DNA of 6,981 nt from the NCBI GenBank assembly GCA_022615595.1, contig JAKEGI010000258.1, positions 1-6,981 of the forward strand, given 5' to 3'. This DNA comes from Bacteroidales bacterium. GTDB taxonomy: Bacteria > Bacteroidota > Bacteroidia > Bacteroidales > VadinHA17. The notes under the pieces were generated by a model. That model saw only the letters and a list, made by a program, of their open reading frames with translations, was not told the origin of the DNA and made no database searches. This document shows, piece by piece, positions 6,089 through 6,981 of the stretch (position 1 is the stretch's first letter; each line of letters begins with the position of its first letter). The position numbers and the translations under genes are program-made.

Positions 6089-6981
6089 GAGTAAGAACAA
6101 CCGGCCCCGGATCATTACACCATCTGCCGGCAATATAACATTTCCGGACATTGCCATGTTGAGCAACAGGGTACCTGTCTATCTTCTCAGAGGAGGGACA
6201 GTTGATCTTATGAGGGTAGAATTTGTGCTCAATGCAGGACAGATAATGGAGGAGACCCATATGGCTGCCTCAGTAGCAAATGCAATGCTTACTGAGGGTA
6301 CTGTCTCTCATGATGCTATTACTCTTAATGATCTCATTGACAGTACAGGTGCAGTGTTCAGCCATACGGCAGACAAAGATACCGCGAGCCTGGTTGTAAT
6401 TACACTCTCACGGAAACTTGAGGAGGTAATGGAGCTTGCCGGGGAGGTCCTTTTTCATCCCTCCTTCCCGGAGAATGAGCTCAGGATGCTCAAAGAAAAG
6501 AAGATTCAGTCGTTTCTTACCGGCAGGCAGAAAACATCCGTTATCGGAAGGGAACAGTTCTACATGGCACTTTGCGGTAACGACAACCCATACGGAAGGA
6601 TCACCAGGCTGGAAGACTACGATGCCCTAACGACGGCTGTCGCCAGCGATTTTCACTCCCGGTTCTACAGACCCGAAAACATGTACATCACACTATCCGG
6701 CAAAGATCCGGAGAGAGCGCTCCCGATGCTTGAAAAATTCTTTTCAGGGTCTGGAAAATGGGAAAAACCTCAGATACCTCATTTTGTTTTTGAGACCTCC
6801 CGACCCGGGAGGATCTTTGCCGAAGTGAACGGATCAGTGCAGAGCTCTGTCAGAATGGGGTGGAAAGGCATAACCCGTGACCATCATGACTATCATGGCC
6901 TGCAGGTGGCAAATATGATACTGGGAGGATACTTCGGGTCAAGACTGATGAGAAACATCAGGGAAGAAAAAGGCTACACTT
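6078..6981 (+). CDS. M16-family peptidase homologue lacking zinc ligands, non-catalytic subunit (cut off at the right edge)
   Basis: The first 301 codons are present, beginning MKNKSKNNRPRIITPSAG. The fold matches M16: an N-terminal domain, then the C-domain hallmark LGGYFGSRLMRNIREEKGYT at 282-301, where the window ends. Aligning AASVANAMLTEGT with the zinc segment of the upstream gene puts S65, N68 and A69 in place of His, Glu and His. S145 takes the place of the distal Glu. It therefore cannot bind zinc in the usual way. It keeps R289 of the C-domain Arg/Tyr pair, which in heterodimeric M16B enzymes such as Sphingomonas SPH2681/SPH2682 is supplied by the non-catalytic subunit. The ATG lies within the last codons of the upstream gene (11-nt overlap, different frame), suggesting translational coupling and a balanced subunit ratio. 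There is no signal peptide. The 3' end and the pairing Tyr are outside the window. Confidence 0.9.
   Translation, partial: MKNKSKNNRPRIITPSAGNITFPDIAMLSNRVPVYLLRGGTVDLMRVEFVLNAGQIMEETHMAASVANAMLTEGTVSHDAITLNDLIDSTGAVFSHTADKDTASLVVITLSRKLEEVMELAGEVLFHPSFPENELRMLKEKKIQSFLTGRQKTSVIGREQFYMALCGNDNPYGRITRLEDYDALTTAVASDFHSRFYRPENMYITLSGKDPERALPMLEKFFSGSGKWEKPQIPHFVFETSRPGRIFAEVNGSVQSSVRMGWKGITRDHHDYHGLQVANMILGGYFGSRLMRNIREEKGYT

Noticed and set aside
5882..6260. Minus-strand frames opposite the M16 junction
   Set aside because: Both strands cannot be under constraint here: the plus strand encodes two well-supported M16 proteins across the whole stretch.
6078..6981. Second M16 gene as a pseudogene because its zinc ligands are missing
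   Set aside because: The frame is open throughout and the C-domain motif is intact. Loss of zinc ligands is normal for the non-catalytic subunit of M16B pairs.
1..6981. Mobile element, CRISPR array, tRNA/rRNA, toxin-antitoxin or defence system
   Set aside because: No transposase or integrase motif, no regularly spaced repeats, no tRNA-like cloverleaf and no defence-type domain was seen. Coding regions fill almost all of the window with conserved housekeeping or transport families.

Overview
The window looks like ordinary chromosome from a member of the Bacteroidota, most likely Bacteroidales/Marinilabiliales-like. Several signs agree. The serine hydroxymethyltransferase has the Bacteroidota look (N-terminus [12 protein letters not shown]-terminal LPLFAV). 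None of the genes has a convincing Shine-Dalgarno sequence. Intergenic regions are AT-rich and carry TAnnTTTG boxes, the -7 element of the Bacteroidota housekeeping sigma factor. The gene types (CBM9-like lipoprotein, ClC-CBS protein, tandem M16 peptidases) are also common there. This assignment is inferred from sequence character, not from a database search.

Layout, left to right. Minus strand: the N-terminal 84 codons of a TauE/SafE-family membrane permease (1-253, running off the left edge), 24 nt downstream of a complete glyA (278-1558). A 181-nt divergent intergenic region (1559-1739) holds a glyA promoter candidate, a 10-bp palindrome and a small hairpin. Plus strand: a lipoprotein with a CBM9-like domain (1740-2873). 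It converges, across 37 nt, on a minus-strand ClC-type chloride channel/transporter with two C-terminal CBS domains (2911-4725). A 109-nt divergent intergenic region (4726-4834) follows. Plus strand: two overlapping M16-family peptidase genes. The first (4835-6088) has the complete zinc site. The second (6078 to the right edge, cut off) has lost all zinc ligands.

How the genes work together. The M16 pair is the clearest functional unit. One subunit carries HXXEH plus the distal Glu, and the other keeps the C-domain motif with the substrate-binding Arg. This is the arrangement of heterodimeric M16B peptidases. glyA and tauE are probably co-transcribed but have no obvious metabolic link. The CBM9-like lipoprotein and the ClC protein appear to be independent single genes.

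I see no mobile element, CRISPR array, RNA gene, phage remnant or defence system. Points worth a second look are modest. The ClC protein has Val where ClC-ec1 has its internal proton glutamate, and has no usable ATG start. The M16 pair shows complementary loss of active-site residues. The lipoprotein ends in a pilin-like segment. The glyA leader contains compact symmetric elements.
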